Shown here: in pieces, positions 7,415 to 16,650 of the stretch | How the letters are laid out: each line of letters opens with the position of its first letter | Numbering within the stretch: the first letter of the stretch is position 1 | NCBI RefSeq assembly: GCF_021190955.1 | Contig: NZ_JAIOAO010000002.1 | Span: 1,054,001-1,118,000, forward strand | DNA from: Parachryseolinea silvisoli | GTDB taxonomy: Bacteria > Bacteroidota > Bacteroidia > Cytophagales > Cyclobacteriaceae | Direction of reading: 5' to 3' | DNA length: 64,000 bases | The notes under the pieces: generated by a model | Database searches by the model: none | The model's input: only the letters and a program-made list of their open reading frames with translations | Told to the model about the DNA's origin: nothing | Program-made: the position numbers and the translations under genes

Positions 7415-8485
7415 TTAATCTATTACGGCATTTATTTTTTGCCAGAGGGCATCATCAAATCCGGAAAGCGCAAAATTCGGGTTTGATGGATCGGATGCAT
7501 CTCCCATTCGTACCACCACCATATTCTTGCTTGGAATCACATAAATCCTTTGATCTTCTGCGCCCATAGCGGCATACATATCACTCGGTGCGCTTGGAAC
7601 TAAGTGCCCCTGGTAGACAGTTTGACCACCTGGTACCCTATAGCTTGTCTTTCCATTTAACCACCATAGATATCCATACGCTGGATTTATGCTTTGGGAT
7701 GTGCTGATACTTTCGTTAAAAAATGCTTCGTCTATTATTTGCTCGTCTGCCCATTTCCCTTTGTTCAGGGCAAGGAGTCCAAACCTCGCCATACTACGAG
7801 TGTTGCTATGATAAATCTTATAGATAACACCATTATTCCAAAAGCCGTCCATTGCTATTTTGCTCTCTAATTTCGCGTTGAAATAGGATTCGAACTCCTG
7901 GTTACTTACCTCGGCCACCACATCCATCAATTTTTGAAAAACATTGTGATAAGACCATCTCAGACCGGCATCTTCCAGATATGTTAAGTTCGCTTTAATT
8001 ACCAAATCATTTTCATCATTTATCCCCGAAGTCATGGTTAGCAAATGCCTTGAGGTTATTAAGTTTTCTTTTGCTATGGATTCACTAGTCCACCCTGTAC
8101 CTAAATATTGAGATACTTTGTTATTAATATTTACGAGTCCCTCCTGTTGGGCTATTCCGGTTGTGGTAGCTACCAATGTTTTGCCAGCGCTATTCCAAGG
8201 CCAGGAAGAGGTTGATGTATGGCCGTTAAAATACTCTTCCAGAACAATCCTGCCGTTCACGAGAATCATGAACGATTTTGAGTTCTTTTCAATAAGATAA
8301 TCCTTTAAAGGCTGGACCGCACTTTCATTCCAGCCCAAACTGGAAAGTGATTTTGTTTCCCAATCAGCGGCCGTGTCTGAAGGATAATACATTGCTTCAT
8401 CAGGGGCGGGTTGTGGCTCCTCATCGTTGCCACAACCCGAAAAAAGCAATGCAGATGCTAAAAGGAGGTTCAAATACTTCATCAT
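7415..8485 (-). CDS. Serine hydrolase, beta-lactamase class C-like lipoprotein
   Basis: A 356-residue exported protein with a lipoprotein signal (LLFSGCG, Cys about residue 18). The serine beta-lactamase/DD-peptidase-like fold shows the SxxK motif as SAGK in WNSAGKTLVATTTG, then LLTMTSGI typical of class C-like esterases, and a candidate YxN as YHN. It is likely an esterase or peptidase acting outside the cytoplasm rather than a resistance enzyme. Substrate unknown. Confidence 0.82.
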   Translation of the reverse strand: MMKYLNLLLASALLFSGCGNDEEPQPAPDEAMYYPSDTAADWETKSLSSLGWNESAVQPLKDYLIEKNSKSFMILVNGRIVLEEYFNGHTSTSSWPWNSAGKTLVATTTGIAQQEGLVNINNKVSQYLGTGWTSESIAKENLITSRHLLTMTSGINDENDLVIKANLTYLEDAGLRWSYHNVFQKLMDVVAEVSNQEFESYFNAKLESKIAMDGFWNNGVIYKIYHSNTRSMARFGLLALNKGKWADEQIIDEAFFNESISTSQSINPAYGYLWWLNGKTSYRVPGGQTVYQGHLVPSAPSDMYAAMGAEDQRIYVIPSKNMVVVRMGDASDPSNPNFALSGFDDALWQKINAVID

Positions 8486-8573
8486 AGGTGTATTAGACTT
8501 CCAATTTCTCGAAAAGTTTAATCAACGCAATGACTTTTTTCGATGTTTCTGATCGCTTTTTCGGTCACGGGGG

Positions 8574-8975
8574 CTAGCCCTTCCTTTTCTCCTTTGCCCT
8601 TGCCTTCAGTTTTTCTTTCATTGCCTCTTTATTCCTGGTGTATAGCTCGTATTGGGTAGGTTCGAGCACTTTTTTTAATGCGCTATCCTTTTCGTCAGCC
8701 ACGCTCTTTAATTTTTTCAGGCGTTTAAATTTTCCGGTTTCGCCCTCGTAGGCAGCTTGCATTTTTTTTGAATAGGCCAGGTTAATTTCGCTCACCAGGG
8801 GCAGCTGCATCCCGGTAAGCGAAAGGTTCTCCTTCATGTATTCAGTCTGCATTTGAGCCCTTTCCTCGGGAGACGTTTGCGTCATAAATTCGTCGAGCTT
8901 TTCCTGCGCAAAGGATGCGCTGCAAACTGCTAACAGACTAAAAAGTAGTACGGTAACGAACGTTATCTTTTTCAT
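8574..8975 (-). CDS. Exported small basic helical protein
   Basis: A 133-residue protein with a cleavable signal peptide (VLLFSLLAVCSASFAQ). The mature part is helical and highly charged, with LSLTGMQLPLVSEIN, which resembles the LTxxQ repeats of Spy/CpxP-like periplasmic proteins, and a Lys/Arg-rich end. A Spy-like chaperone or stress role is only a suggestion. It lies 88 bp upstream of the serine hydrolase on the same strand. Confidence 0.6.
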   Translation of the reverse strand: MKKITFVTVLLFSLLAVCSASFAQEKLDEFMTQTSPEERAQMQTEYMKENLSLTGMQLPLVSEINLAYSKKMQAAYEGETGKFKRLKKLKSVADEKDSALKKVLEPTQYELYTRNKEAMKEKLKARAKEKRKG

Positions 8976-9102
8976 TCTTTGTGTGTTTTGTTTTGTACAA
9001 AAGAAAGCGATGGTGATGGACCATACGTAATAAGATAAGTGAAGCTGAAATATGGGTGGGTGAAGCCGCTGTGTACCTGGGCAAAATTTTGTGGACGTCT
9101 TC

Positions 9103-9876
9103 CTAGATCACAGTACCTTTTTTGATCCAGTCCTTAAATACCGGAACCCTGATTTTACTGATCAATACTTCTTCTTTGGACTCCGGCATGAGTCGGAGCA
9201 AAAGCCTGCCGTTGAAGTATAATTCCGCTTCTTTAATGGCCAGGCGGTTGACAATGTATTGACGGTTGGCGCGGAAAAATTGCTCCTCGTTTAGCTGGAG
9301 GCTAAGCTCCTCCACGGTCTGCTCCATAAGATAAACTTGATTTGTGGAGGTGCAGCCGTGAACCAGTCCATTGTTGATATAGAAATAGGCGAAGTCCTTT
9401 TCTGCTATCGGAATTAGTTTGTTTTTATGATGGATAAGAAAACTCGAAAAGGACTGGCGGGATCCCATTGTGCGCATGATTTTATCAATGATATTTCGAT
9501 CTATAGGGGTGCTGACCGACTTCCGGTACTTAGAGAGGCTAAATGTAAGAGCATCACTTGTAATGGGTTTCAGCAAGTAGTCAATGCTGTTCACCTTGAA
9601 AGCTTCGATGGCATACGAGTCGAAAGCGGTAGTAAAGATGATGGGGAAATCAACGTCGGCTTGCTTGAAAATTTCGAACGACACCCCATCCTCCAGTTGG
9701 ATGTCAAAAAATGCCAGGTCCGGCGCGGGGTTCGTGGAAAGCCATGACACGGTTTGTTCGATCCCCGGCAGAATCTCCACAATGGTAATATCAGGGGCAA
9801 TCTCGCCCAGCAACAGTCGAAGGTTCGTCGCTGCACCCGTTTCGTCCTCCACAATTATAGCATGAATGGTATTCAC
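9103..9876 (-). CDS. LytTR family response regulator
   Basis: A 257-residue regulator with an N-terminal receiver domain (acidic EDE near the start, phospho-acceptor Asp in FFDIQLEDG, Lys in LLKPITSD) and a C-terminal LytTR DNA-binding domain (about residues 150-255, with FFRANRQYIVN). The start overlaps the stop of the upstream sensor kinase by 4 bases (ATGA-type junction), so the two are translationally coupled and form one two-component system. Confidence 0.9.
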   Translation of the reverse strand: MNTIHAIIVEDETGAATNLRLLLGEIAPDITIVEILPGIEQTVSWLSTNPAPDLAFFDIQLEDGVSFEIFKQADVDFPIIFTTAFDSYAIEAFKVNSIDYLLKPITSDALTFSLSKYRKSVSTPIDRNIIDKIMRTMGSRQSFSSFLIHHKNKLIPIAEKDFAYFYINNGLVHGCTSTNQVYLMEQTVEELSLQLNEEQFFRANRQYIVNRLAIKEAELYFNGRLLLRLMPESKEEVLISKIRVPVFKDWIKKGTVI

Positions 9877-10913
9877 AGCAAGGGAAGTTTAATTTCAAAG
9901 GTATGTTCGTCTTTGGTGATGGTTATCTGATTTCCGCCGATAAGCTGGTATCGCTTGGAGAGATTTGCCAGCCCAATTCCATGGCCGGCCATGCGCTGTT
10001 TAGGCCTGCAATTATTTCGAATTACAATAGCATTGTCAGATGAAACGATCTCCAGGATCAGCGGATTTTTAATCGACACGACGTTGTGCGTAAGCGCATT
10101 TTCAACAGTGATCTGCATGGCAAATTGTGGAATATGTTTTACCAGGTCTGCGTCGACCAGGTTGATCGTAACCTGAAAGCCTTGGTCAAATCGTTGCTTC
10201 ATCATAAAGATGTACGACTCCAGGAAGTGCAATTCGTCGCGCACCGTGACCATCTTATATTCGCGTTTGTCCAGAATATAGCGAAACGTTTCCGCCAGGT
10301 GGTCTACAAATGTCAGGGCGTCTTTGCTGTTCGAACGAATGAGCCCGCTTAGCGAGGTGAGACAGTTGAATAGAAAATGAGGGTCAATTTGGGCACGCAA
10401 CGCTGCCAGCTCTGTTTCTGTGTTTTGGTTTTGCAGGGTAAGTATTTCGATGCGGTCTTTTTCGGATTTGTGGACAAGCTCGAGCACATAAGTAATCAGC
10501 ATGACCATTAGGCCGATGCCTGCATTTCGGTATACATAGAAAATTAGAAAGCCACGCCAGGCATTAATATTCAGCACACGTTGAGAGATAATCACTAGCG
10601 CTGCGCAGGTTACGAACAGGATCACACCGTTGTAAAAGAGATTGAGCAGGCGGTGAACAGCGCGGCTTTTGGTCGCGCGAAGGGGATGCTTCCAGAAGAA
10701 ATTGTATTGAAAAAACAGGACGCTGGTGGCAAACACGGAAAGGAAGAGATATGTAACCCGTGTCGCCACCACTGCGCCATCAGAAAAGATTCCATCCGAA
10801 GCACGTGATTGCTCATGAAGGGCTATCCACGGCAGCGTATAAAAGATCGCTAGCGCAAGGGAGAAACTTAAAATTACCTTGTATTTGCTACTCATTTGGC
10901 CCTCAAAGTTCAC
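9873..10913 (-). CDS. LytS-type sensor histidine kinase
   Basis: A 346-residue kinase with about four hydrophobic membrane segments (residues 10-160), a short coiled coil and a His_kinase domain of the LytS/YehU type. The phospho-accepting His is in IDPHFLFNCLTSLSG, and an ATP-binding region has GHGIGLANLSKRY. There is no periplasmic sensor domain, so the membrane part probably senses the stimulus. It partners the LytTR regulator encoded directly downstream. Confidence 0.88.
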   Translation of the reverse strand: MNFEGQMSSKYKVILSFSLALAIFYTLPWIALHEQSRASDGIFSDGAVVATRVTYLFLSVFATSVLFFQYNFFWKHPLRATKSRAVHRLLNLFYNGVILFVTCAALVIISQRVLNINAWRGFLIFYVYRNAGIGLMVMLITYVLELVHKSEKDRIEILTLQNQNTETELAALRAQIDPHFLFNCLTSLSGLIRSNSKDALTFVDHLAETFRYILDKREYKMVTVRDELHFLESYIFMMKQRFDQGFQVTINLVDADLVKHIPQFAMQITVENALTHNVVSIKNPLILEIVSSDNAIVIRNNCRPKQRMAGHGIGLANLSKRYQLIGGNQITITKDEHTFEIKLPLL

Positions 10914-11269
10914 ATTTTTTTTCTATCCATACGTCATTTCAAGGGTGCTGTGGGTCTGTTCACAGCCTGTTTCAGCCACTTTACGATCAATCGATATTTC
11001 CAATTGAGATCGTCAGGACAGTAATGATGGGCTTCTAGCAGCGGTAGATAGGGTAGTCGTTCAATCGGTTCAAGTCAGGCGTCGGAGAGGTCATGCTTCA
11101 TTTGAGATGCTTCGCTAATAAAGTTGAGATTTCCTGTCGGGCGCTGCTTAATCTTGTCCAGCGAATACGGATTGCCGGGCACGACTGCTGTGCCGGAAAG
11201 TGGTTCTGCCCTTCCGGTGGGCAACGGTCCGGACGGCCGTATTTAAATTTTTAAAAACCGTAGAATCAT
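10914..11269. other. Intergenic region without recognised gene
   Basis: About 356 bases between the divergent LytS-type kinase and the esterase gene. Several imperfect GC-rich inverted repeats lie around 11180-11235, built on CCGGAA/TTCCGG, but none is followed by a T-run. I see no RNA gene or coding frame here. Confidence 0.4.
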
Positions 11270-12199
11270 ATGACATCTTCTATGAGAAGTTTCCTTTTAT
11301 TGTTTTTCTTCTTCCCGTTTTCAAATTGTGACAGCAGCGATCCTGCCGTGGCGAATGAATATCGCTTCCATGCAACGCTAACGGTAGGGGGCATAACCAG
11401 AACGTACTTATTGGTGCTACCCTCCACTTACTACGGTAGCGACACGACGACGTTTCCATTGGTAGTAGGCATGCATGGGACCGGGGGTAGCGCCAGCCAG
11501 TTTGACCGCGATTACGGCGTTACAGAAAAGGCGAACAGCACGCATTTCATCGTCGCGTACCCCGAAGGCGTACAACGCGAGGGGAGGTTTAACGTGCGCA
11601 CCTGGAACGCGGGCACGTGCTGTGACTACGCCATGGAAAACAACATTGACGATGTGGGTTTTATCCGTGCCCTGATCGATTTAATGATTTCAGACTACCG
11701 GGCCAATGCCAGGCGCGTGTATATAACAGGAATGTCTAACGGCGGCATGCTGGCCTACCGCCTGGCGTGCGAAATGCCCGAGAAAATTGCCGCCATGGCA
11801 GCTGTAAGTTGTTCCATGATGGTGGACGAACCGTGCGATCCATCGCGAAGCGTACCCATATTGCACATGCACTCAAAGCTCGACACGAAAATTCCCAGCG
11901 ACGGGGGCATTGGTATTGGTGGTTACCATTACCCTCCAATTGATTCTGTTTTAGATGTATGGTCTCGGTTAAACGAGTGTGAATCGTTGCCACAGGTGGA
12001 GGTAGATAATGCGGCCTATAAACTTACAAAATGGTCTACGTGCGATTCAAATGTTACTATCCAATACTACCTTACGCAAGATGGAGGACATTCATGGCCA
12101 GGTGGGCTGAAACCACAACCACGGGCCGACGAACCCTCAACGGCCATTGATGCTACGGACCTTATGTGGACGTTCTTTGAACAGTACCAACTGCCGTAA
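11270..12199 (+). CDS. Exported PHB depolymerase/feruloyl esterase-like hydrolase
   Basis: A 309-residue alpha/beta hydrolase of the esterase_phb/LpqC type. It has an N-terminal lipoprotein-like signal (PFSNC), VVGMHGTGGSASQF for the oxyanion hole, GMSNGGM carrying the nucleophilic Ser (about residue 156), and GGHSWPGG with the catalytic His near the C-terminus. Relatives hydrolyse short polyesters, acetyl or feruloyl groups on plant polysaccharide; the substrate here is not decided. An alternative ATG is 4 codons in. It stands alone. Confidence 0.82.
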   Translation: MTSSMRSFLLLFFFFPFSNCDSSDPAVANEYRFHATLTVGGITRTYLLVLPSTYYGSDTTTFPLVVGMHGTGGSASQFDRDYGVTEKANSTHFIVAYPEGVQREGRFNVRTWNAGTCCDYAMENNIDDVGFIRALIDLMISDYRANARRVYITGMSNGGMLAYRLACEMPEKIAAMAAVSCSMMVDEPCDPSRSVPILHMHSKLDTKIPSDGGIGIGGYHYPPIDSVLDVWSRLNECESLPQVEVDNAAYKLTKWSTCDSNVTIQYYLTQDGGHSWPGGLKPQPRADEPSTAIDATDLMWTFFEQYQLP

Positions 12200-12297
12200 C
12201 TATTTAATCGTTGCACGTCGAGCATGGGCAACCTGATTTGCCGACAGGCTGGTTTCACTGCCCGGTTCAGGCATTCATGTTGTCATTCTATTTCATT

Positions 12298-13170
12298 TTA
12301 TAATCCATTTTGTTTCTTGTACTCACCGGGAGTGAGGCTGGTGACCTTTTTAAAAATTTTTGAAAAATGAGATAAAGTTTCAAACCCTACCTTCTCGGCA
12401 ATGTCCAGATAAGACAAATCTGTCGTAGCGATTAAATACTGGGCGCGTTCGATTCGTTTCTCGTGCACGTAGCTTAAAGGCCTTTGCCCTGCGTGTTTTA
12501 AGAATAGTCTTGAGAAATAATCCTGATGCAAGTTTGCTCTTTCGGCCAGGTAATGGACGGTTAGATTTTCCTTTAAGTTTACTTGAATATGTCGCATGGT
12601 TTCTAAGATCCTTGATGGTATAGGGTCTGGGGTCTTGCTTTTAAAGCTACGTGAATCTAAAAACCGGGACATTAATTGAAGTACTATGCCCTGCGTTTCA
12701 AAGTAAGTAGCATCACTCACTGTTTTGTTGAGTTCCTGATAGTGTTTGTAATAAACCTGTTTCTCATAGTCCTTCGGATTGTCTGAACGGTTTATGCCCC
12801 GTCCAGGGTTGATTTCGTGTAGGCGCTTGAAGTTTGCAATGTCTATGTTGCACGCTGGGACTTTGATCACTTTTCTGGTATTCTCAAACAGTGAAATGCC
12901 TTCTGCAGATTCTTCGAAAAAGTGAAGAAAATACTGGCTTACATACGCCTTGCAAAACAGGTGGCACAGGGTAAAGCTCGGGACAATATATAAATAGCCT
13001 TGTTCAAGCTTTATTTTATCCTGTTTACTGGTGATAAACCCTTCTCCGTCATCGATATAGTATATTCTAAAATATGGACTGATGACATTGGCGTAGTTCC
13101 ACTTTTTAGTCAGCTTAACATAGTCAACGTGTAAAAGTGAGAAATTATAACCCACTAAATTCTTTACCAT
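12298..13170 (-). CDS. AraC family transcriptional regulator
   Basis: A 290-residue regulator with an N-terminal cupin-like sensing domain (YFRIYYIDDGEGFI; EQGYLYIVPSFTLCHL) and a C-terminal AraC double helix-turn-helix (about 185-285, with YLAERANLHQDYFSRLF and IAEKVGFETLSHFSKIFKK). It is divergent from the dehydrogenase-fucosidase genes with 111 bp between start codons, which makes it their probable local regulator, presumably sensing a sugar. Confidence 0.87.
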   Translation of the reverse strand: MVKNLVGYNFSLLHVDYVKLTKKWNYANVISPYFRIYYIDDGEGFITSKQDKIKLEQGYLYIVPSFTLCHLFCKAYVSQYFLHFFEESAEGISLFENTRKVIKVPACNIDIANFKRLHEINPGRGINRSDNPKDYEKQVYYKHYQELNKTVSDATYFETQGIVLQLMSRFLDSRSFKSKTPDPIPSRILETMRHIQVNLKENLTVHYLAERANLHQDYFSRLFLKHAGQRPLSYVHEKRIERAQYLIATTDLSYLDIAEKVGFETLSHFSKIFKKVTSLTPGEYKKQNGL

Positions 13171-13281
13171 GCGATCCCTTTAAAGTTGGAAAAAGTCGGA
13201 TTTAAGCAAAATAATGTCTTTTTGGTGTTAACGGCAAGCTTGATGTTGATCCTAAATTGCCGGGATATCACCGGAAAGAGA

Positions 13282-14298
13282 ATGAGAACATTAGTTTGCA
13301 CGAAACCCGGCGAGTTCAACTACGCAACTGCGGAACGGCCGCAACTAGATACAGGCCATGCCATCATCAAGATCAGGAGAATTGGAATTTGCGGAACCGA
13401 TTTACATGCCTTTGAAGGAACACAGCCATTTTTTGAATATCCGCGCATTTTGGGTCATGAGCTTTCGGGTGAATTGATTGCCGTGGATGATGCTCCCGAT
13501 TTTGAGATTGGTGAAGCCGTCACGTTTGTTCCCTATTTCTCTTGCGGCAGGTGTATTGCGTGTCGCAATGGGAAAGAAAATGCTTGCGTCAACATAAGGG
13601 TGTGTGGCGTTCATCAGCATGGTGGCATGGCGGAGTATTATTCCGTACCATCTTATTCCTTAATTCATGGTAATGGCCTAAGCCTGGACGTCCTGGCCCT
13701 GGTTGAACCTTTTGCGATCGGCGCACATGCCGTGCGAAGGGCTGGAATAACAAAAGATGAGTTTGTTTTAGTGGTCGGCGCCGGGCCTATTGGATTGGGC
13801 ATTATGGAGCTTGTGCGTGTAGCGGGAGGGAAAGTGATTGCGCTCGATACTAATACTGACCGGTTAAGTTTCTGTAAAAACAGGCTGGGCGTTCAGCATT
13901 GCATTAACGCCATGGAGGGTGATGTTACAGCGCAATTAAATTCAATCACGAATGGTGATATGCCAACCGTTGTTATGGATGCAACGGGAAATTTAAAGGC
14001 CATCAATAATGCGTTTCAGTACATGTCACATGGAGCGAGGTATATTTTGATCGGCCTGCAGAGGGGTGAGATTTATTTCAGCCACCCCGAGTTTCATAAA
14101 AGAGAAGCGACACTGATGAGTAGCCGGAATGCAACAAGAGCTGATTTTGAGTTTGTGATTTCATTGATTAAACGAAAAGAAATAGATCCAACGACCTTTA
14201 TCACACATCGTGTTCGTTTTGACCAAGTCAAGGATGAATTCAAGGGATGGCTGGATCCAGCCAGCGGCGTCATAAAAGCGATGGTCGAGTTGAATTGA
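13282..14298 (+). CDS. Zinc-dependent medium-chain dehydrogenase (sugar-acid/polyol type)
   Basis: A 338-residue MDR enzyme. GICGTDLHAFEG and GHELSGE supply the catalytic zinc ligands, the four-Cys structural zinc loop is CGRCIACRNGKENAC, and GAGPIGLG is the Rossmann NAD-binding motif. The pattern resembles sorbitol dehydrogenase and L-galactonate/L-fuconate-type oxidoreductases. Sitting next to a fucosidase, it probably oxidises a fucose-derived intermediate (inference). The frame is open back to a TTG at 13186, but ATG 13282 places MRTLVCTKPG at the usual N-terminus. The upstream 32 codons happen to read like a lipoprotein signal. Confidence 0.85.
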   Translation: MRTLVCTKPGEFNYATAERPQLDTGHAIIKIRRIGICGTDLHAFEGTQPFFEYPRILGHELSGELIAVDDAPDFEIGEAVTFVPYFSCGRCIACRNGKENACVNIRVCGVHQHGGMAEYYSVPSYSLIHGNGLSLDVLALVEPFAIGAHAVRRAGITKDEFVLVVGAGPIGLGIMELVRVAGGKVIALDTNTDRLSFCKNRLGVQHCINAMEGDVTAQLNSITNGDMPTVVMDATGNLKAINNAFQYMSHGARYILIGLQRGEIYFSHPEFHKREATLMSSRNATRADFEFVISLIKRKEIDPTTFITHRVRFDQVKDEFKGWLDPASGVIKAMVELN

Positions 14299-14398
14299 TA
14301 AATTTATCCGGCTGACGCAATCAGATTAAAATCTTATTCCGGACGACTGAAAGACGAAGACGTCTTGATTCGTGTTAAGTAAATCCATTAATTTCCGT

Positions 14399-16483
14399 AT
14401 GAAAGAATCAAAGGATGTAATCGAATATTTTTTTTATGTAGTCGTCTTTTTTCTGTGTGTCAGCTGTAGCAAAACCCATGCCCCGGCACCTCTTTGCCCG
14501 GTTCCATCAGAGGACCAAATGCGGTGGCAGGAAATGGAATATTACGCTTTCGTACACTTCTCTTTGAATACGTATACGAATCAATCCTGGGGATATGGCA
14601 GTGAAGATGTAAACCTGTTTAATCCCGAAAAGCTCGATTGTCGTCAGTGGGCGCGAATTTGCAAAGAGGCAGGGATGAAAGGGATAATCCTGACGGCAAA
14701 GCATCACTCTGGTTTTTGTCTTTGGCCATCCGAATACACGGAATATTCAGTGAAGCATGCGCCCTGGAAAAATGGAAAGGGAGATGTAGTTCGTGAAATG
14801 AGCGAGGCCTGTAAAGAATACGGTTTGAAGTTGGGAATCTACGTGTCGCCGTGGGATCGGAATCACCCTGACTACGGCAAACCCGAATATATCACCTATT
14901 TTAGAAACCAGATTAAGGAATTACTGACTAATTACGGCCCCATTTTCGAGATCTGGTTTGATGGGGCCAACGGAGGAACCGGGTATTATGGGGGTGCCGA
15001 TGAAAACCGAAAGATAGACCGTACCACGTATTATGACTGGAAGAATACGTACAAGATGATTCGCGAATTGCAGCCCGATATCGTGATATGGAATGACGGA
15101 GGCGACAGGGGTGATCTTCGTTGGGTCGGAACTGAAGCTGGCCTGGTAGGCGAAACAAACTGGAGTTTGTTGAATGGCACTGGAGAAGTGGAATGGGCCA
15201 TGTTGCATTATGGTTTGGAATCGGGTGATTCATGGGTTCCTGCTGAAGTAAATACTTCCATCCGGCCGGAGTGGTTCTACCATCCTGATGAAGACAGTAA
15301 GGTGAAAACTGTGCCTCAGTTAATGGAAACGTATTATAACTCCATTGGCCGCAATGGTACATTACTTCTCAACTTTCCGATCATGCCCAATGGTCTGATT
15401 CATGAAAATGACGAAAAAGCAGTATTGGAGTTTGCAGCTACGGTGAAAGCTTCGTTTGCTAAAAACCTTGCGGAAAATCGGAAGGTAAGTGCTTCGAATG
15501 TGCGCGGTAATGCAAAACAATTTAGAGCAGAGTATGTAGTGGATAGCAATAAAGATACGTATTGGACATCTGATGATAGCGTGACAACACCCTCACTGAC
15601 GATAGATTTTGAAAAGCCAACCTTGTTCAACCGTTTCCTGGTCCAGGAATATATCCGCTCGGGACAGCGGGTGAAGTCTTTTATTGTGGAAGCGTTTATC
15701 GATGGGGCCTGGAATGAGGTAGCCAGGGGGACGACCATCGGATACAAACGCATCCTTCGTTTTCCGGGGGTAGAAACAACAAAGGTGCGTTTCAGTATTA
15801 CCGGTGCGAAAGGTAGTCCTGTAATTTCCAATATCGGAATTTACAATGCGCCGGTGTTTTTGAATGCTCCCAGTATTATGAGAAATAAATCCGGTGAAAT
15901 AACGATCAAGACAAATGACATCGGGCCTTATTTCTATTACACGTTGGATGGCAATGAACCTACGCAGCAATCGAAAAAGTATGAAGGCCCTGTTCCGACA
16001 GAGGGAAAAGTGAATGTAAAAGCAATTGCTTACGATCCTGCTACAGACAAGAGCAGCCCGGTGGCGATTGAAAGATTTGATATTTGCCGAAAGGATTGGA
16101 AGATCGTTGAAGCAGAAGATGAAAAAGTATATGCCATACTAGATGGAGATGTCTCCACCACCTGGAGTCAACGTAAGGAGAAATTGCCCGTGGATCTTGT
16201 GATTGATTTTGGAAGTGAGAAGAATTTAAATGGTTTCAAGTATCACCCCGATCCGGGCATGTGGAATCCTGGGATTACCCAGTACGAGCTTTACGTCTCG
16301 GGTGATGGCAAAAAGTGGAAACTGGCAGATCATGGAGAATTCGCGAATATCAAAAACAACCGTGTTTGGCAAATCAAGAAGTTCTCTGCTACAAAGGCTC
16401 GTTTCATTAATTTGCGCGCATTAAAAAACACCGAGGGCAACAATACGATAGGGTACGCTGAAATTGACGTGGTTACGGATTAA
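14399..16483 (+). CDS. GH29 alpha-L-fucosidase lipoprotein with C-terminal F5/8-type domains
   Basis: A 694-residue exported enzyme. It starts with a lipoprotein signal (FFLCVSC). The GH29 catalytic domain (about residues 35-360) includes HHSGFCLWPS and EIWFDGANGG, where Asp188 is the expected nucleophile. It is followed by an F5/8-type C/CBM32-like discoidin domain (about 370-480), a chitobiase-like C-terminal beta domain (FYYTLDGNEPT) and a second discoidin-like domain. It should release terminal L-fucose from glycans outside the inner membrane. The GTG at 14372 would add residues before the signal, so ATG 14399 is preferred. It follows the dehydrogenase by 100 bp. Confidence 0.9.
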   Translation: MKESKDVIEYFFYVVVFFLCVSCSKTHAPAPLCPVPSEDQMRWQEMEYYAFVHFSLNTYTNQSWGYGSEDVNLFNPEKLDCRQWARICKEAGMKGIILTAKHHSGFCLWPSEYTEYSVKHAPWKNGKGDVVREMSEACKEYGLKLGIYVSPWDRNHPDYGKPEYITYFRNQIKELLTNYGPIFEIWFDGANGGTGYYGGADENRKIDRTTYYDWKNTYKMIRELQPDIVIWNDGGDRGDLRWVGTEAGLVGETNWSLLNGTGEVEWAMLHYGLESGDSWVPAEVNTSIRPEWFYHPDEDSKVKTVPQLMETYYNSIGRNGTLLLNFPIMPNGLIHENDEKAVLEFAATVKASFAKNLAENRKVSASNVRGNAKQFRAEYVVDSNKDTYWTSDDSVTTPSLTIDFEKPTLFNRFLVQEYIRSGQRVKSFIVEAFIDGAWNEVARGTTIGYKRILRFPGVETTKVRFSITGAKGSPVISNIGIYNAPVFLNAPSIMRNKSGEITIKTNDIGPYFYYTLDGNEPTQQSKKYEGPVPTEGKVNVKAIAYDPATDKSSPVAIERFDICRKDWKIVEAEDEKVYAILDGDVSTTWSQRKEKLPVDLVIDFGSEKNLNGFKYHPDPGMWNPGITQYELYVSGDGKKWKLADHGEFANIKNNRVWQIKKFSATKARFINLRALKNTEGNNTIGYAEIDVVTD

Positions 16484-16650
16484 ATATGATGCTGAAATAG
16501 ATGAGTACGGTATATAGAAGAATATTCCAAATGATTGAATTTTTTAATTTATAGGTTCAATTTTTAATTAGTAAGTACTACAGAATGCGGGAAGTACGAA
16601 TGCTTTTTATGTGTTAAAGTGCATTATAGCGCACTTTGGAATGTGCTCAA

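Noticed and set aside
7886-7901. Sequence resembling a tRNA T-loop (GGATTCGAACTCCTGG)
   Set aside because: It lies inside the intact serine hydrolase gene in a coding frame, and no acceptor or anticodon stems can be built around it.
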